Source: Methanobacterium sp. (lineage in GTDB: Archaea > Methanobacteriota > Methanobacteria > Methanobacteriales > Methanobacteriaceae). From it: a stretch of 64,000 nucleotides of DNA. Each line of letters opens with the position of its first letter. Position 1 is the first letter of the stretch. The position numbers were made by a program, and so were the translations under genes. The notes beneath the pieces were generated by a model. The model had not been told where the DNA came from, searched no databases, and worked only from the letters and a program-made list of their open reading frames with translations. Of this stretch, positions 8,329 through 17,478 are shown piece by piece. The stretch covers positions 186,001 to 250,000 of the forward strand of contig JACRPY010000004.1 in the NCBI GenBank assembly GCA_016222945.1, given 5' to 3'.

Positions 8329-10452
8329 TTAATCCTCCTTTGATGCACTTAAGTTTAATAAATCTAATAATGTTTCTAAATTAGTTGTTGGAGTTTTGCA
8401 TGTGTTATTTGAGCATATATATGCTGTAGCTTTATAATCATCCATTTTTTTAAATTCAAGAGATGGAATTATTTTCATTAATTCCCGATTATCACCATTA
8501 TTTGAATTTAACACAACTGTTTTATTAGGGATAAAATTACGTCTAACAGCATTTAACATGGAATTTGTATCATCTGTTTGGGGATTTCCAGCTATGACTA
8601 TTTCATAGGAAGGTCCAAATTTAAAATCAAGTCCACTTAAAAACTGTGTAAACCCGTTTGGTGTTCTGGCCACAGTTTCAGAAAAAACTTTTTCTATATT
8701 CAATGCTTTATGTTTAAACTCTTCATTTTCAGTTATAATGGAAAGTTTAAGTAAATTAAGCATCATAATGGAATTTCCTGATGGAATTGCTCCATCATAA
8801 ATTTCTTTTTTCCTTAAAAGAACTGTTTCTTTATATTCTGGAGTAAAATAGAAGCCTCCATTTTTATTATCCCAAAAATGATCAAGAAGAGTTTTATTTA
8901 AAGATAATGCAGATTTAAGGTATTTTAAATCAAAAGAAGCTTCATACAACTCTAAAAATCCATAAATCAAGAAAGCATAATCATCTAAATGCCCATCAAT
9001 TACAGCTTCACTATCTCTGAAACGGTGGTAAAGACGATTATTTTTAATTATATTTCTAATTATGAAATCTGCAGCTTTAACTGCTGCATTTAAATATTTT
9101 TCATTAGAAAAAACTTGAGCACCCTTTGCAAGGGAAGCTATCATAAGCCCGTTCCAGTCTGTAAGTATTTTATCATCTTTATGGGGAGCTAAACGTTTCC
9201 TACGAACGTTAAATAACGTATTTCTAATTTTTTCTATTTTTTCTTCTAATTCTTCCTTGGAAATGCCTAATATTTCAACCATATCATCAATTGAATTTTT
9301 AATGTGCAGTATATTAACTCCTGTTTTTTTACCAGTGGATTCATCAGTAAAATTACCTTCAACTGTAATATTAAACAGTTTAGAAGCTAAATGGGCATCT
9401 TTTTTTTCAAGAACATTAAAAATTTCGTCATTACTCCATAAATAAAATTTTCCTTCAACTCCTTCGCTATCTGCATCTTCAGCCGAATAGAAACCACCTT
9501 CTGGAGATTGCATATCTCTTATTATGTAATCAAAAATTTCAAACGCCTTTTTTTTATATTTTTCATATCCTTTAGCTTGAAATGCTTCAATATAAACCAT
9601 GGAAATCAGGGCTTGATCATAGAGCATTTTTTCAAAATGAGGAACCAACCATTGCTTGTCTACAGAATAACGATGAAAACCAAAACCTATATGGTCATAA
9701 ATTCCCCCATTACCCATAGAATCAAGGGTTTCAACTACCATACTCAATGCTTTTTCATTTCCAGTTCGTTTCCAGTATCTAAGTAAGAATAAAAGGTTGT
9801 GGGGTGTTGGGAATTTAGGGAATTCTCCAAATCCTCCGTAAACATCGTCAAAATTATTTAAAAGGAGATTATATGCATTATCCAGAATTTTTATTTCTAA
9901 TTCATTTCCTGAGGGGATATCAGAAATTTTTTGGAGATTATCTATAATTGTGTCTGCTGAATCATTAATTTCATCCAAACGAGTATTCCACATTTCTCTA
10001 ACATTTAAAATTAAATCTTTAAGCCCTACCATTTTATAATGGCTTTCTTTTGGAAAATAAGTTCCTGCAAAGAATGGCTTTTTGTCTGGAGTCATTATAA
10101 TGGTTAATGGCCATCCACCACTTCCAGTTATCATCTGGCATACAGTCATATAGATATTGTCCAGATCAGGCCTTTCTTCACGGTCTACTTTAATATTAAC
10201 AAAGTTTTTGTTCATTAAACTGCTAATTTCAGGGTCTTCAAAGGATTCATGGGCCATTACATGACACCAGTGACATGTTGAATATCCAATAGATAAAAAA
10301 ATAGGTTTATTCTCATTTTTTGCTTTTTCAAATGCTTTATCGCTCCAAGGATACCAATCCACAGGATTTTCTTTGTGTTGAATTAAATAAGGACTTTTTT
10401 CATTAATTAAATGATTGTATTTAATTTTTGATTTTTTATTTTCATTATCCAT
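8329..10452 (-). CDS. DUF255/YyaL-type thioredoxin-fold protein (SPATA20 family)
   Basis: A protein of about 707 residues with an N-terminal thioredoxin-like domain carrying the redox motif CHWCHVMAHESFED (about residues 60-75). A long alpha/alpha-toroid domain resembling N-acylglucosamine epimerase or cellobiose-type folds follows. The opening NHLINEKSPYLIQHKENPVDWYPW is the family signature. The molecular function is not established. I place the start at ATG 10452, six bases after GGAGA, rather than at the TTG two codons earlier. It is cotranscribed with the downstream molybdopterin oxidoreductase, with a two-base gap. Confidence 0.9.
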   Translation of the reverse strand: MDNENKKSKIKYNHLINEKSPYLIQHKENPVDWYPWSDKAFEKAKNENKPIFLSIGYSTCHWCHVMAHESFEDPEISSLMNKNFVNIKVDREERPDLDNIYMTVCQMITGSGGWPLTIIMTPDKKPFFAGTYFPKESHYKMVGLKDLILNVREMWNTRLDEINDSADTIIDNLQKISDIPSGNELEIKILDNAYNLLLNNFDDVYGGFGEFPKFPTPHNLLFLLRYWKRTGNEKALSMVVETLDSMGNGGIYDHIGFGFHRYSVDKQWLVPHFEKMLYDQALISMVYIEAFQAKGYEKYKKKAFEIFDYIIRDMQSPEGGFYSAEDADSEGVEGKFYLWSNDEIFNVLEKKDAHLASKLFNITVEGNFTDESTGKKTGVNILHIKNSIDDMVEILGISKEELEEKIEKIRNTLFNVRRKRLAPHKDDKILTDWNGLMIASLAKGAQVFSNEKYLNAAVKAADFIIRNIIKNNRLYHRFRDSEAVIDGHLDDYAFLIYGFLELYEASFDLKYLKSALSLNKTLLDHFWDNKNGGFYFTPEYKETVLLRKKEIYDGAIPSGNSIMMLNLLKLSIITENEEFKHKALNIEKVFSETVARTPNGFTQFLSGLDFKFGPSYEIVIAGNPQTDDTNSMLNAVRRNFIPNKTVVLNSNNGDNRELMKIIPSLEFKKMDDYKATAYICSNNTCKTPTTNLETLLDLLNLSASKED

Positions 10453-10882
10453 ACTCAATCTCCATTAATTAGTCTAAATAATCATATTTGGGCAAATAAC
10501 ATGCTTAAAAACATTAATTAAATATCTAAATTAATTTATGAATGGGTTTGATTGATTATAAACTGATCAAAAGATAAATTTCATTTCTTAATGATTTATT
10601 GGATTATTGTAATGATTTAAATCTTTTATTTATTGATACAACATTTGTTGTCACGATTATATATTTTTTTTTACACTTCTATTTTAAGTACAAATTATAA
10701 TATATTAAAAATCTAAACATTAATTTAGATTCACTAGATGCAAATACTATATATAAATATTTTCAGGTGCAATATGGTTAAACTGGACTTATTAAATTAA
10801 ATTCATTATTTGGAAGTGTAATCTCTTAAATTAATACAGATTTGAATTATATAATCGATAAAAAAAAGTTATGGTGACTTAA
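10453..10882. other. Intergenic region between divergent genes
   Basis: About 430 bp of very AT-rich DNA separates the DUF255 gene from the Connectase homologue. It holds a short inverted repeat ACAACATTTGTTGT (10638-10651) that could be an operator. A TATA-like stretch TATATATAAATATTTT lies at 10748-10763. I see no RNA gene and no convincing open frame. Confidence 0.4.
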
Positions 10883-11812
10883 ATGAGCCTTATAATATCA
10901 TACATAGGAAGCAATGGTTGTGTAATAGCGGGAGATAAACGTAGAATTGGTTTTGTCGGTGATAAAGATAATAGAGAAAAATTAGAGAAGTATCTTTATT
11001 CTGGTGCTATTCAAACAGATGACGAACTAATTAAAGTGGCAAAAGAACTTGAAATATCAATTAAAATATCTGATGATGCCCAAAAAGTTCGAAGTATTGA
11101 TAATAACGTTGTAGTTGGAGAAGTAGCTTCCAAAACACCCTTTGAAGCTAGAAGAAAAAGAATTTATGGAGCTACAAACGGATATATCATTACAGAACTT
11201 TTAGGATCAAATATTGATAAAATGAAGGATGGAGACAGTTCCATAATTGTTTTTGGAAACAAAATAACTAAAAAAATGGCAAATGAATATCTTCAAGAAC
11301 ATTGGAAATCTAAATTAAATTTAAATGATGTTTCAACTATTTTCCAGAAAGTTTTAGAAGAAGTATCCGCTAAAACCCCGTCTGTAAGTAAAGAATTTGA
11401 TATTGTCACTAAACACAGTAATTTAGATAAAAAAGAAGCTCAAAAAGTTTTAAGAGAAACAATTGTAGAGGATGTAAAAAGGCTTCAAAAATGGAGAGAA
11501 GAATTAAAAGAACAGCAAATGAACGTGTCTAAAACTATGGAATTAGCATCAAAAATAGTAAATGAAGGAATTATAGGTCAAATTAAAAGTATTGAAGGCA
11601 ATAAACTTTTTGTTACTTTAAATAATAATATACAAGCTTTTGATGTTCAATGGAACATGGTTGCAGGGCCTGGAGATTTAATTGAAATGAACACTGACGA
11701 TTCTTCAAGTTTAAATGTGGGAGATATGGCAGTTATTCAAAATGAAAACCTGTGCATTGCCCGAACAAAATCTCCCATCCAATGTGATGTTATACTCTGT
11801 AAAATAGAATAA
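10883..11812 (+). CDS. DUF2121 protein, Connectase family (proteasome-beta-related protein ligase)
   Basis: A 309-residue protein matching the DUF2121 family, whose member MJ0548 (Connectase) is a transpeptidase/ligase related to 20S proteasome beta subunits that acts on the methyltransferase subunit MtrA. The N-terminus MSLIISYIGSNGCVIAGDKR shows the Ntn-hydrolase pattern. After removal of Met a Ser would be the nucleophile, and the AGDKR segment matches the proteasomal GDxR turn. SKEFDIVTK and the helix EDVKRLQKWREELKEQ are also typical. Residues from about 220 onward form an extra beta-rich domain. A GGTGA site precedes the ATG. It is monocistronic or followed by the MBL gene 40 bp downstream. 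No MtrA gene is in the window. Confidence 0.82.
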   Translation: MSLIISYIGSNGCVIAGDKRRIGFVGDKDNREKLEKYLYSGAIQTDDELIKVAKELEISIKISDDAQKVRSIDNNVVVGEVASKTPFEARRKRIYGATNGYIITELLGSNIDKMKDGDSSIIVFGNKITKKMANEYLQEHWKSKLNLNDVSTIFQKVLEEVSAKTPSVSKEFDIVTKHSNLDKKEAQKVLRETIVEDVKRLQKWREELKEQQMNVSKTMELASKIVNEGIIGQIKSIEGNKLFVTLNNNIQAFDVQWNMVAGPGDLIEMNTDDSSSLNVGDMAVIQNENLCIARTKSPIQCDVILCKIE

Positions 11813-11852
11813 TTAAGAATTAAATTAACAATTAACTCATAAAGGTGAATAA

Positions 11853-12651
11853 ATGAAACTAACTGTACTGGGAAGTGGTGGCGGACGCTTTCGCCACAAT
11901 AACACAGCGTAGAATGACCGGCGGCTTGAGAATAGACGGTCTCGATGGAAAAAACATCCATATTGATCCAGGGCCTGGAGCATTAGTAAGAACATACCAG
12001 TTTGGGCTGAATCCACTTAAACTGGATGCGGTCTTAGTATCTCATTCACATACAGATCACTACAGTGATGCTGAAGTCCTTATAGAGGCCATGACTCGGG
12101 GAATGACCAGAAGAAAGGGCAGTTTAATGGGAAGCAAAAGTGTAATAGAGGGGTATAAACAATTTGGGCCATGTATTTCAAAATATCATTTAAGTAAACC
12201 AGATGTTTCAGTTTTAAATCCAGATAAAACTGCTAAACTGGATAATATTAAAATTAAGGGAACAAAAACTGTTCATGGGGATCCAACGGCCGTAGGATTT
12301 AATTTAAAGACAAAAGATTTCTCCATATCCTACACTTCTGACACCGAGTATTTTGAGGGACTCTATAAATACCATGAAGGTGCAGATGTGTTAGTTGCAA
12401 GTGTAATAAGGCCAAAAAATGAGCGAATACGGGGACATATGTGCACAGAAGATTTTATAACTCTTGTAAATGAAGTTTCGCCTAAATTTGCCATAATGAC
12501 TCATCTGGGAATGAAAATGTTAATGAATGATGCCAAAGGAGAAGCAAACATAGTTAAAGAAAAGACTGGAGTCAATACAGTGGCTGCTTTTGATGGTATG
12601 AAAATTAATCTTTCAAATTTTGTGTCCCGGCAAAAAACTCTTTATGAATGA
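11853..12651 (+). CDS. MBL-fold metallo-hydrolase with an apparent 1-nt frameshift near the start
   Basis: A metallo-beta-lactamase-fold hydrolase with the metal motif SHSHTDHYSD, then DTEYFEG and a late histidine in IMTHLGMKML. The expected start at ATG 11853 follows GGTGA and reads MKLTVLGSGGGRF, the normal start of this family. The frame then runs into a stop within twenty codons. Removing one T from the TTT at 11889-11891 joins it to ATITQRRMTGG and the rest of the protein. Starting at GTG 11875 instead would lose the first beta strand. It is therefore either a recent frameshift mutation, a sequencing error or a recoding site. The substrate is unknown. Confidence 0.75.
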
Positions 12652-12684
12652 ACCTTATTAAAAACAAAACATTATAATTTCTAT

Positions 12685-13443
12685 TTATGATTTTTTTATT
12701 TCTTCTAATTCTTTTTCTATTTTATCTAATTTTTCTAAAATATTATTCAAAGATTTATTCTGTTCGTCAATTTCATTTTTTCGTTCTTTTTTTACCTCTT
12801 CAATAAGAGAAGATGCTATAGCTGCAGTAACCCATCCTGTATATCCTAATCCGACCACTATTGCTATAACAGCTATTAATTTTCCTATTCCAGTATAGGG
12901 AACTATATTTCCATAACCAACTGTTGACATGGTCACAATCATGAAAAATGCTGAATTATCAAGGTTTGTGGCCTGTGGATTAACTGGAGATTCCACCCAA
13001 AAAAAGAGCATGGACCCAAATATAAATGTGATTACAAGAACAAACGTGGCATAATCCAGTTTTGTTTTTCGGCTAAACTTTATTATTTCTTTTATTTTTA
13101 ATATATATTTAAATAAAGCATAAATTCTTACTAAAAACAATATTATAATCAGTAAATAAGTGTTTGGAAAAATTAAAATAACGATATATGCCAATGGCAC
13201 TATGGCAAAGATTTCCATCCAATTCTGGGTTAAATACTGATTTTTATTTTTTTCTTTATTGATAACTATTAAAGTACGGACAAGTATCAAAAATGAAACA
13301 ATCAGATCGAATTTAACCAAGCTTAATATGGATGGTTTTAAATTTAAAGCAAAATCTAAGGTCATAAAAATTAAAATTACAATATCAATAGATATAAAAA
13401 GGAATAAAAGAGCATTGAAGATTAGTTTAAAATTTCTTTGCAT
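12685..13443 (-). CDS. Potassium channel protein (voltage-gated-like, TVGYG filter)
   Basis: A 252-residue membrane protein. Several hydrophobic helices come first, then a pore loop with the K+ selectivity filter in MSTVGYGNIVPYTG, then a last transmembrane helix (GKLIAVIAIVVGLGYTGWV). The C-terminal 45 residues are highly charged and predicted to form a coiled coil (NNILEKLDKIEKELEEIKK), which would help tetramer assembly. It should conduct K+ across the cell membrane. No RCK regulatory domain is present. It lies 24 bp downstream of the MFS exporter gene on the same strand, so the two may share a transcript. Confidence 0.9.
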   Translation of the reverse strand: MQRNFKLIFNALLFLFISIDIVILIFMTLDFALNLKPSILSLVKFDLIVSFLILVRTLIVINKEKNKNQYLTQNWMEIFAIVPLAYIVILIFPNTYLLIIILFLVRIYALFKYILKIKEIIKFSRKTKLDYATFVLVITFIFGSMLFFWVESPVNPQATNLDNSAFFMIVTMSTVGYGNIVPYTGIGKLIAVIAIVVGLGYTGWVTAAIASSLIEEVKKERKNEIDEQNKSLNNILEKLDKIEKELEEIKKS

Positions 13444-13467
13444 AGTATCATCTTAATTTCTATTTAT

Positions 13468-14871
13468 CTATGAGTTCCTTTTTTTTTTGGGTTTTCCAGT
13501 TTGCATTTTCTCTACATACGTAAATAGGCTGCTTTGTATTTGCTCGTTGGTCATGTTTCCAGCTAAGCCTGATGATTCAACGCCTACTGTAAGGCCGCTA
13601 AATATTCCAAGTAAAAGTAAAACTCCTATTAATGCGGTTCCGACAGAATAACCTAAATTTTTAAAGGCATTCAAGAAACCAGAAGCATCACTTTCTTGAT
13701 CACTTCGTACTGCAGACATGGTAAGGTTAGTTAGCTGGGAAAGTAAAAGACCTACTCCAACACCGAATACAACAGTTCCAGGAACAATATCTATTATTTG
13801 AGTATTTACATTAAATACTCCACCTAATATAAATGTTCCGGCTGCTGAAATAAGGAATCCCGTCATCAATATATACTTAGATTCTAATTTTGATGATAAT
13901 TTTGCTCCGATTAATGAAAAGAATAGTATAGTTATTGATGCAGGTAAAAGGGCAACACCATTCATGAATGCGTTGAGTTTAGTGACCTGTTGAAGAAATA
14001 CTGGAATTATGAAAAGGAATCCAGCTAAAGGTATTTGTTGTATAACTGAATTTATATTGCCTAATCCAAATATACGGTTTTTAAGAAGAGATATATCTGA
14101 AAGAGGCACTAAACCTTTATTGATCCGCCTTCTCTGCCATAATAAAAAGATTACAAATAAAATTGAGCCTGAAATCATTAATACTTCTACATATATCCAG
14201 TAATCAGGTCTTGTAAGTAATAAAATACCGAAAACAATTAAAATTAAAGATATTATGGAAAGCACTGCTCCTACAATATCTAAATCTTTCCATTTTAGTG
14301 TTGGTTTTGATTCAGTTAAATAATGTCTGAAGATCAATATTGCAGCAATAAAAACCAATTCTGATCCAAATACAAGTCTCCATGTAAGGTATGTGGTAAA
14401 AATTCCACCTATTATAGGACCTATTGCAGCACCTACTGCTGCTATGCCTCCCCAAATTCCGAAAGCTGTGACTTTATCTTTACCTTCGTAACTGGCACCT
14501 ACAATTGTTGTAGTTGCAGGTAAAATCATGGCAGCGCCGATTCCTTCTAAAATTGACCATCCTATCATAAGCATAGTGGCATTGACACTTAATGTGGCCA
14601 CAATTGTTCCGCTAGCATATATTAATAATCCTAAAAGAAAGGTTTTCTTTCTACCAAGAATGTCTTGAATTTTACTTCCTAAAAGCATAAATGAAGCAAT
14701 AATCAGGGCATATAAAGCTATTATGGATTGGATCACTGTTAATGTTGTATTTAATTCTACAACTAAAGTTGTTATTGCCACATTCATTGCAGATGAATCT
14801 AAAACAATTATAAAAATTGCCATACAGGCAATTATCACTACTCCCCATTTATATTGGTCTTCATTTGCCAT
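13468..14871 (-). CDS. MFS transporter, DHA2 drug-efflux type, apparently lacking the last helix
   Basis: A major facilitator superfamily exporter related to EmrB/QacA-type proton antiporters. Seen are the first helix with IIVLDSSAMNVA, motif A-like GSKIQDILGRKK, and motif C-like GAAIGPIIGG in helix 5. I count about 13 hydrophobic helices rather than the family's 14. The protein ends in FTYVEKMQTGKPKKKRNS, where relatives continue into a last helix. A run of ten A residues in the coding strand falls at this point, suggesting a mutation or slippage, but no helix is encoded downstream in another frame. The substrate is unknown. A second transporter of this class starts beyond the right end of the window. 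Confidence 0.87.
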   Translation of the reverse strand: MANEDQYKWGVVIIACMAIFIIVLDSSAMNVAITTLVVELNTTLTVIQSIIALYALIIASFMLLGSKIQDILGRKKTFLLGLLIYASGTIVATLSVNATMLMIGWSILEGIGAAMILPATTTIVGASYEGKDKVTAFGIWGGIAAVGAAIGPIIGGIFTTYLTWRLVFGSELVFIAAILIFRHYLTESKPTLKWKDLDIVGAVLSIISLILIVFGILLLTRPDYWIYVEVLMISGSILFVIFLLWQRRRINKGLVPLSDISLLKNRIFGLGNINSVIQQIPLAGFLFIIPVFLQQVTKLNAFMNGVALLPASITILFFSLIGAKLSSKLESKYILMTGFLISAAGTFILGGVFNVNTQIIDIVPGTVVFGVGVGLLLSQLTNLTMSAVRSDQESDASGFLNAFKNLGYSVGTALIGVLLLLGIFSGLTVGVESSGLAGNMTNEQIQSSLFTYVEKMQTGKPKKKRNS

Positions 14872-14927
14872 TATATCATACCATCATTGTTACATAAATA
14901 GATAAGGGCTTGTTTGGCTTTAAAATA

Positions 14928-15458
14928 TTATTTTGGCATTTGTGACTTTTCTATTTCTGCTAATTGTTTTGGACTAATAAAGAATAGGGTTACACCATCT
15001 ATTATTAACCAAATTCCAATTAAAAGAGCTAAATAGTAGGGGTTCCATGCAAATGAGGCTAATAAAATGTATATTATACCTATTATTATTCCCACTGCTC
15101 CAATACCCATTCCTGCAGTTCCTTCTTTGGTGAAAAATGCCATTATACCTGATATGATTAGGAAGAAACCTGCAAAGAAAATCCAAAAGCTTGCTAAGAA
15201 GCTGAATGCAAGTATATTTCCAAATAAACCGATTCCACCAACTATAGCAATTAGGCCCAGGAATAAGAATGCAATGCTTGTAGCTTTGCTTTTACTCCAT
15301 ATTTCAAAGCTTTGAACCAATAGCCATATACCTAAAAGGATTATAGCAAATCCTGCAAGTACACTGGCCGTAAATACACTGAAAAGGGGAAATGAAATTA
15401 CTAAAATACCTAAAATTATTGCTAAAATACCTAACAATATGTTTCTTTCTTCAGCCAT
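14928..15458 (-). CDS. HdeD/DUF308 family membrane protein
   Basis: A 176-residue protein consisting almost wholly of six hydrophobic helices with very short loops and repeated Gly-Ile-Ile patterns (ILLGILAIILGILVISFP, GFAIILLGIWLLVQ). This is the DUF308 repeat seen in HdeD-like acid-stress proteins. It lies in the cell membrane; its function is not established. It is followed by the MFS exporter gene 57 bp downstream on the same strand. A ribosome binding site is only weakly visible before the ATG. Confidence 0.8.
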   Translation of the reverse strand: MAEERNILLGILAIILGILVISFPLFSVFTASVLAGFAIILLGIWLLVQSFEIWSKSKATSIAFLFLGLIAIVGGIGLFGNILAFSFLASFWIFFAGFFLIISGIMAFFTKEGTAGMGIGAVGIIIGIIYILLASFAWNPYYLALLIGIWLIIDGVTLFFISPKQLAEIEKSQMPK

Positions 15459-15651
15459 TTTTTTTTATCTCCTACACTTAACTCAAACAAGCCCTAATCT
15501 AATGAAAATAAGTATGCTTTTTATTTAATTTAAATTTTTGCAATTAGCTTGATATATTGACTGTAATCAATCTTTTAAGTTTAGCATTTGGAAAATATAC
15601 ACTAAAAATAGTTTAATTAAATGGAAATTCATGTTAAAAATGTTTGAGGAA

Positions 15652-15665
15652 AATTATAAGTATTA
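15652..15665 (+). promoter_or_regulatory. TATA-box-like element of the anchored protein gene
   Basis: The stretch TTATAAGTATT lies about 40 bp upstream of the ATG at 15699, the distance expected for an archaeal TATA box with a short leader. This is pattern recognition only. Confidence 0.4.
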
Positions 15666-15698
15666 ATTTTTAGATAATAATACTATGTCGGTGATAAA

Positions 15699-16214
15699 AT
15701 GGATAACGAACGTTTAATTTTTCCAGGAATATTAATAGCTGCAGTAGTGATTATTGCTATTTTAGTTGCTAGTGTTGTGGGAAACAGCACATTTAGCAGC
15801 GGAAACATGTATTTTGAATATCCTAAATCATGGAATCAAGATCACGCTGTAGGAAGCTTTGATGGCAGTTCCTTGTACAGTGAAGTCACGTTAACGGCAA
15901 ATATTCCTGATGATCAAAGTCCAACATCATATATTGTTATTCAAATTCAAAAGAAGGCCAAAGGAACATTGCAGCTTCCGGGAACAAACGAAATAGTGAT
16001 GAATACAACAAATTCAACTATTGGAACTACCAATATAGGAAACATCAACGCGACCCAATTAGGAACATACGGTCCTAGTATAGCTCAAAAAGTCACAATC
16101 ATAGAAACTAGCGATAGTTACATAGTTCTTGAATATATTTGCCCATTAAATGCAGTAAATCAGACTGAAGAAAGCTATAATATGATCTTAAAAACATTGA
16201 AGTTTCAAAAATAA
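15699..16214 (+). CDS. Membrane-anchored extracytoplasmic protein of unknown function
   Basis: A 171-residue protein with an N-terminal transmembrane anchor (about residues 8-27, GILIAAVVIIAILVASVVG). A polar, Ser/Thr/Asn-rich domain follows, with MYFEYPKSWNQD near its beginning. That pattern recurs in small PsbP-like surface proteins of Methanobacterium. Several N-x-S/T sequons suggest N-glycosylation outside the cell. GGTGATAAA precedes the ATG. Function unknown; not in an operon. Confidence 0.75.
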   Translation: MDNERLIFPGILIAAVVIIAILVASVVGNSTFSSGNMYFEYPKSWNQDHAVGSFDGSSLYSEVTLTANIPDDQSPTSYIVIQIQKKAKGTLQLPGTNEIVMNTTNSTIGTTNIGNINATQLGTYGPSIAQKVTIIETSDSYIVLEYICPLNAVNQTEESYNMILKTLKFQK

Positions 16215-16265
16215 ATCAATTTTTTTTATTTTTAATTATTTTAAATTTTTGAGATAGAAATCTTA

Positions 16266-17357
16266 TTATAATCTACAAGGACCAATAAAACCTGATCTAA
16301 TCAGATGATCCACAATAATAATTGCAACAGATGATTCTGCAACAGATGTTATTCTTGGACAGATGCAAGGGTCATGTCGCCCTTTAATCTCTATTTTAGT
16401 ATTCTCCTTCTGTTCAAGGTCAACAGTTTGCTGAGTTTTAGATATGGAAGGAGTAGGTTTAACCGCTATTCTTGCAATAATAGGCATACCATCAGATATT
16501 CCACCTAATATGCCGCCTGAATTATTTGTTTTAGTTTTAATTCCATTATTATCTATTTGAAATTCATCATTCATCGTAGAGCCTTTTAAACTTGAAGATT
16601 TGAATCCCAAACCTATTTCAACGCCTTTAACTGAACCAATTCCCATTAAAACTTTGGCAATATCTGCATCTAATTTGTCGAAAACAGGTTCGCCAAGACC
16701 AGCAGGAACATTTAAGGCAATGATTTCAACAGCTCCACCAACAGAATCTCCTTTCTCTTTTAAATCAAGGATTAGTTCTTCCATTTCCTTTGCAGCTTTT
16801 AAATCAGCACATCTAACAGCATTTTTTTCAATATTTTCTTCAATCTGGATTAAATCGACAGGTTCTGATTCAATTTCCCCAATTTTTGTTACATGAGCTA
16901 TTACTTTGATATTTAATGTTTCTAGGAGTTTTTTTGCTATTGCACCACCTATTACATGCCCTATGGTGGTTCTTCCACTTGCTCGGCCGCCTCCCCTGTA
17001 ATCATAATGCTCATATTTGGTTTCCCAGCAGTAATCAGCATGCCCTGGTCGTGGTTTTCCTCGAAGAGCTCTGTAAGCTGAAGAATCCATGTCTTTATTG
17101 TAAACAACTGCTGCAATGGGTGTTCCATCGGTTTTACCTTCAAAAATTCCGGATAAAACTTGAACTTCATCAGTTTCGCCCCTTGAGGTTGTAACCTTGC
17201 TTGTGCCTGGACGTCTTTTATCAAGTTCCTTTTGAATATCCTTTTTTGATAATTCCAGTCCTGCTGGACAGCCATCAACAACTGCTCCAAGAGCAACACC
17301 GTGACTTGAGCCGAATGTTGTTATTTTAAATATTTTGCCGATTGTGTTTCCTGACAT
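16266..17357 (-). CDS. aroC: Chorismate synthase
   Basis: The last enzyme of the shikimate pathway, converting EPSP to chorismate with reduced flavin. Signatures seen: GSSHGVALGAVVDGCPAG near the N-terminus, the central GRASGRTTIGHVIGGA and the C-terminal GRHDPCICPRI. The start is placed at ATG 17357 (MSGNTIGKIFKITTFG), which matches the family. The open frame reaches 14 codons further upstream, but that extension begins with TTG and is not conserved in type. The length of 363 residues is normal. It stands alone; other aro genes are not in the window. Confidence 0.96.
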   Translation of the reverse strand: MSGNTIGKIFKITTFGSSHGVALGAVVDGCPAGLELSKKDIQKELDKRRPGTSKVTTSRGETDEVQVLSGIFEGKTDGTPIAAVVYNKDMDSSAYRALRGKPRPGHADYCWETKYEHYDYRGGGRASGRTTIGHVIGGAIAKKLLETLNIKVIAHVTKIGEIESEPVDLIQIEENIEKNAVRCADLKAAKEMEELILDLKEKGDSVGGAVEIIALNVPAGLGEPVFDKLDADIAKVLMGIGSVKGVEIGLGFKSSSLKGSTMNDEFQIDNNGIKTKTNNSGGILGGISDGMPIIARIAVKPTPSISKTQQTVDLEQKENTKIEIKGRHDPCICPRITSVAESSVAIIIVDHLIRSGFIGPCRL

Positions 17358-17478
17358 GAATTCACATCCATTAATAACTCTTTTAAAAGGTAATTTCAAT
17401 TCAATTAACTTGAAATATATTCATCTAATGGATATAATATCTGGTTTAACCTTTATTAATATTAATACAATAAAAAAA

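Noticed and set aside
10741..10800. Very short frame after GGTG in the gap before the Connectase gene
   Set aside because: Only eight codons; no support beyond a chance ribosome binding site.
17357..17399. Longer N-terminus of chorismate synthase
   Set aside because: The extension starts with TTG without a clear ribosome binding site and is not part of the family, whose N-terminus is MSGNTIGKIF-like.
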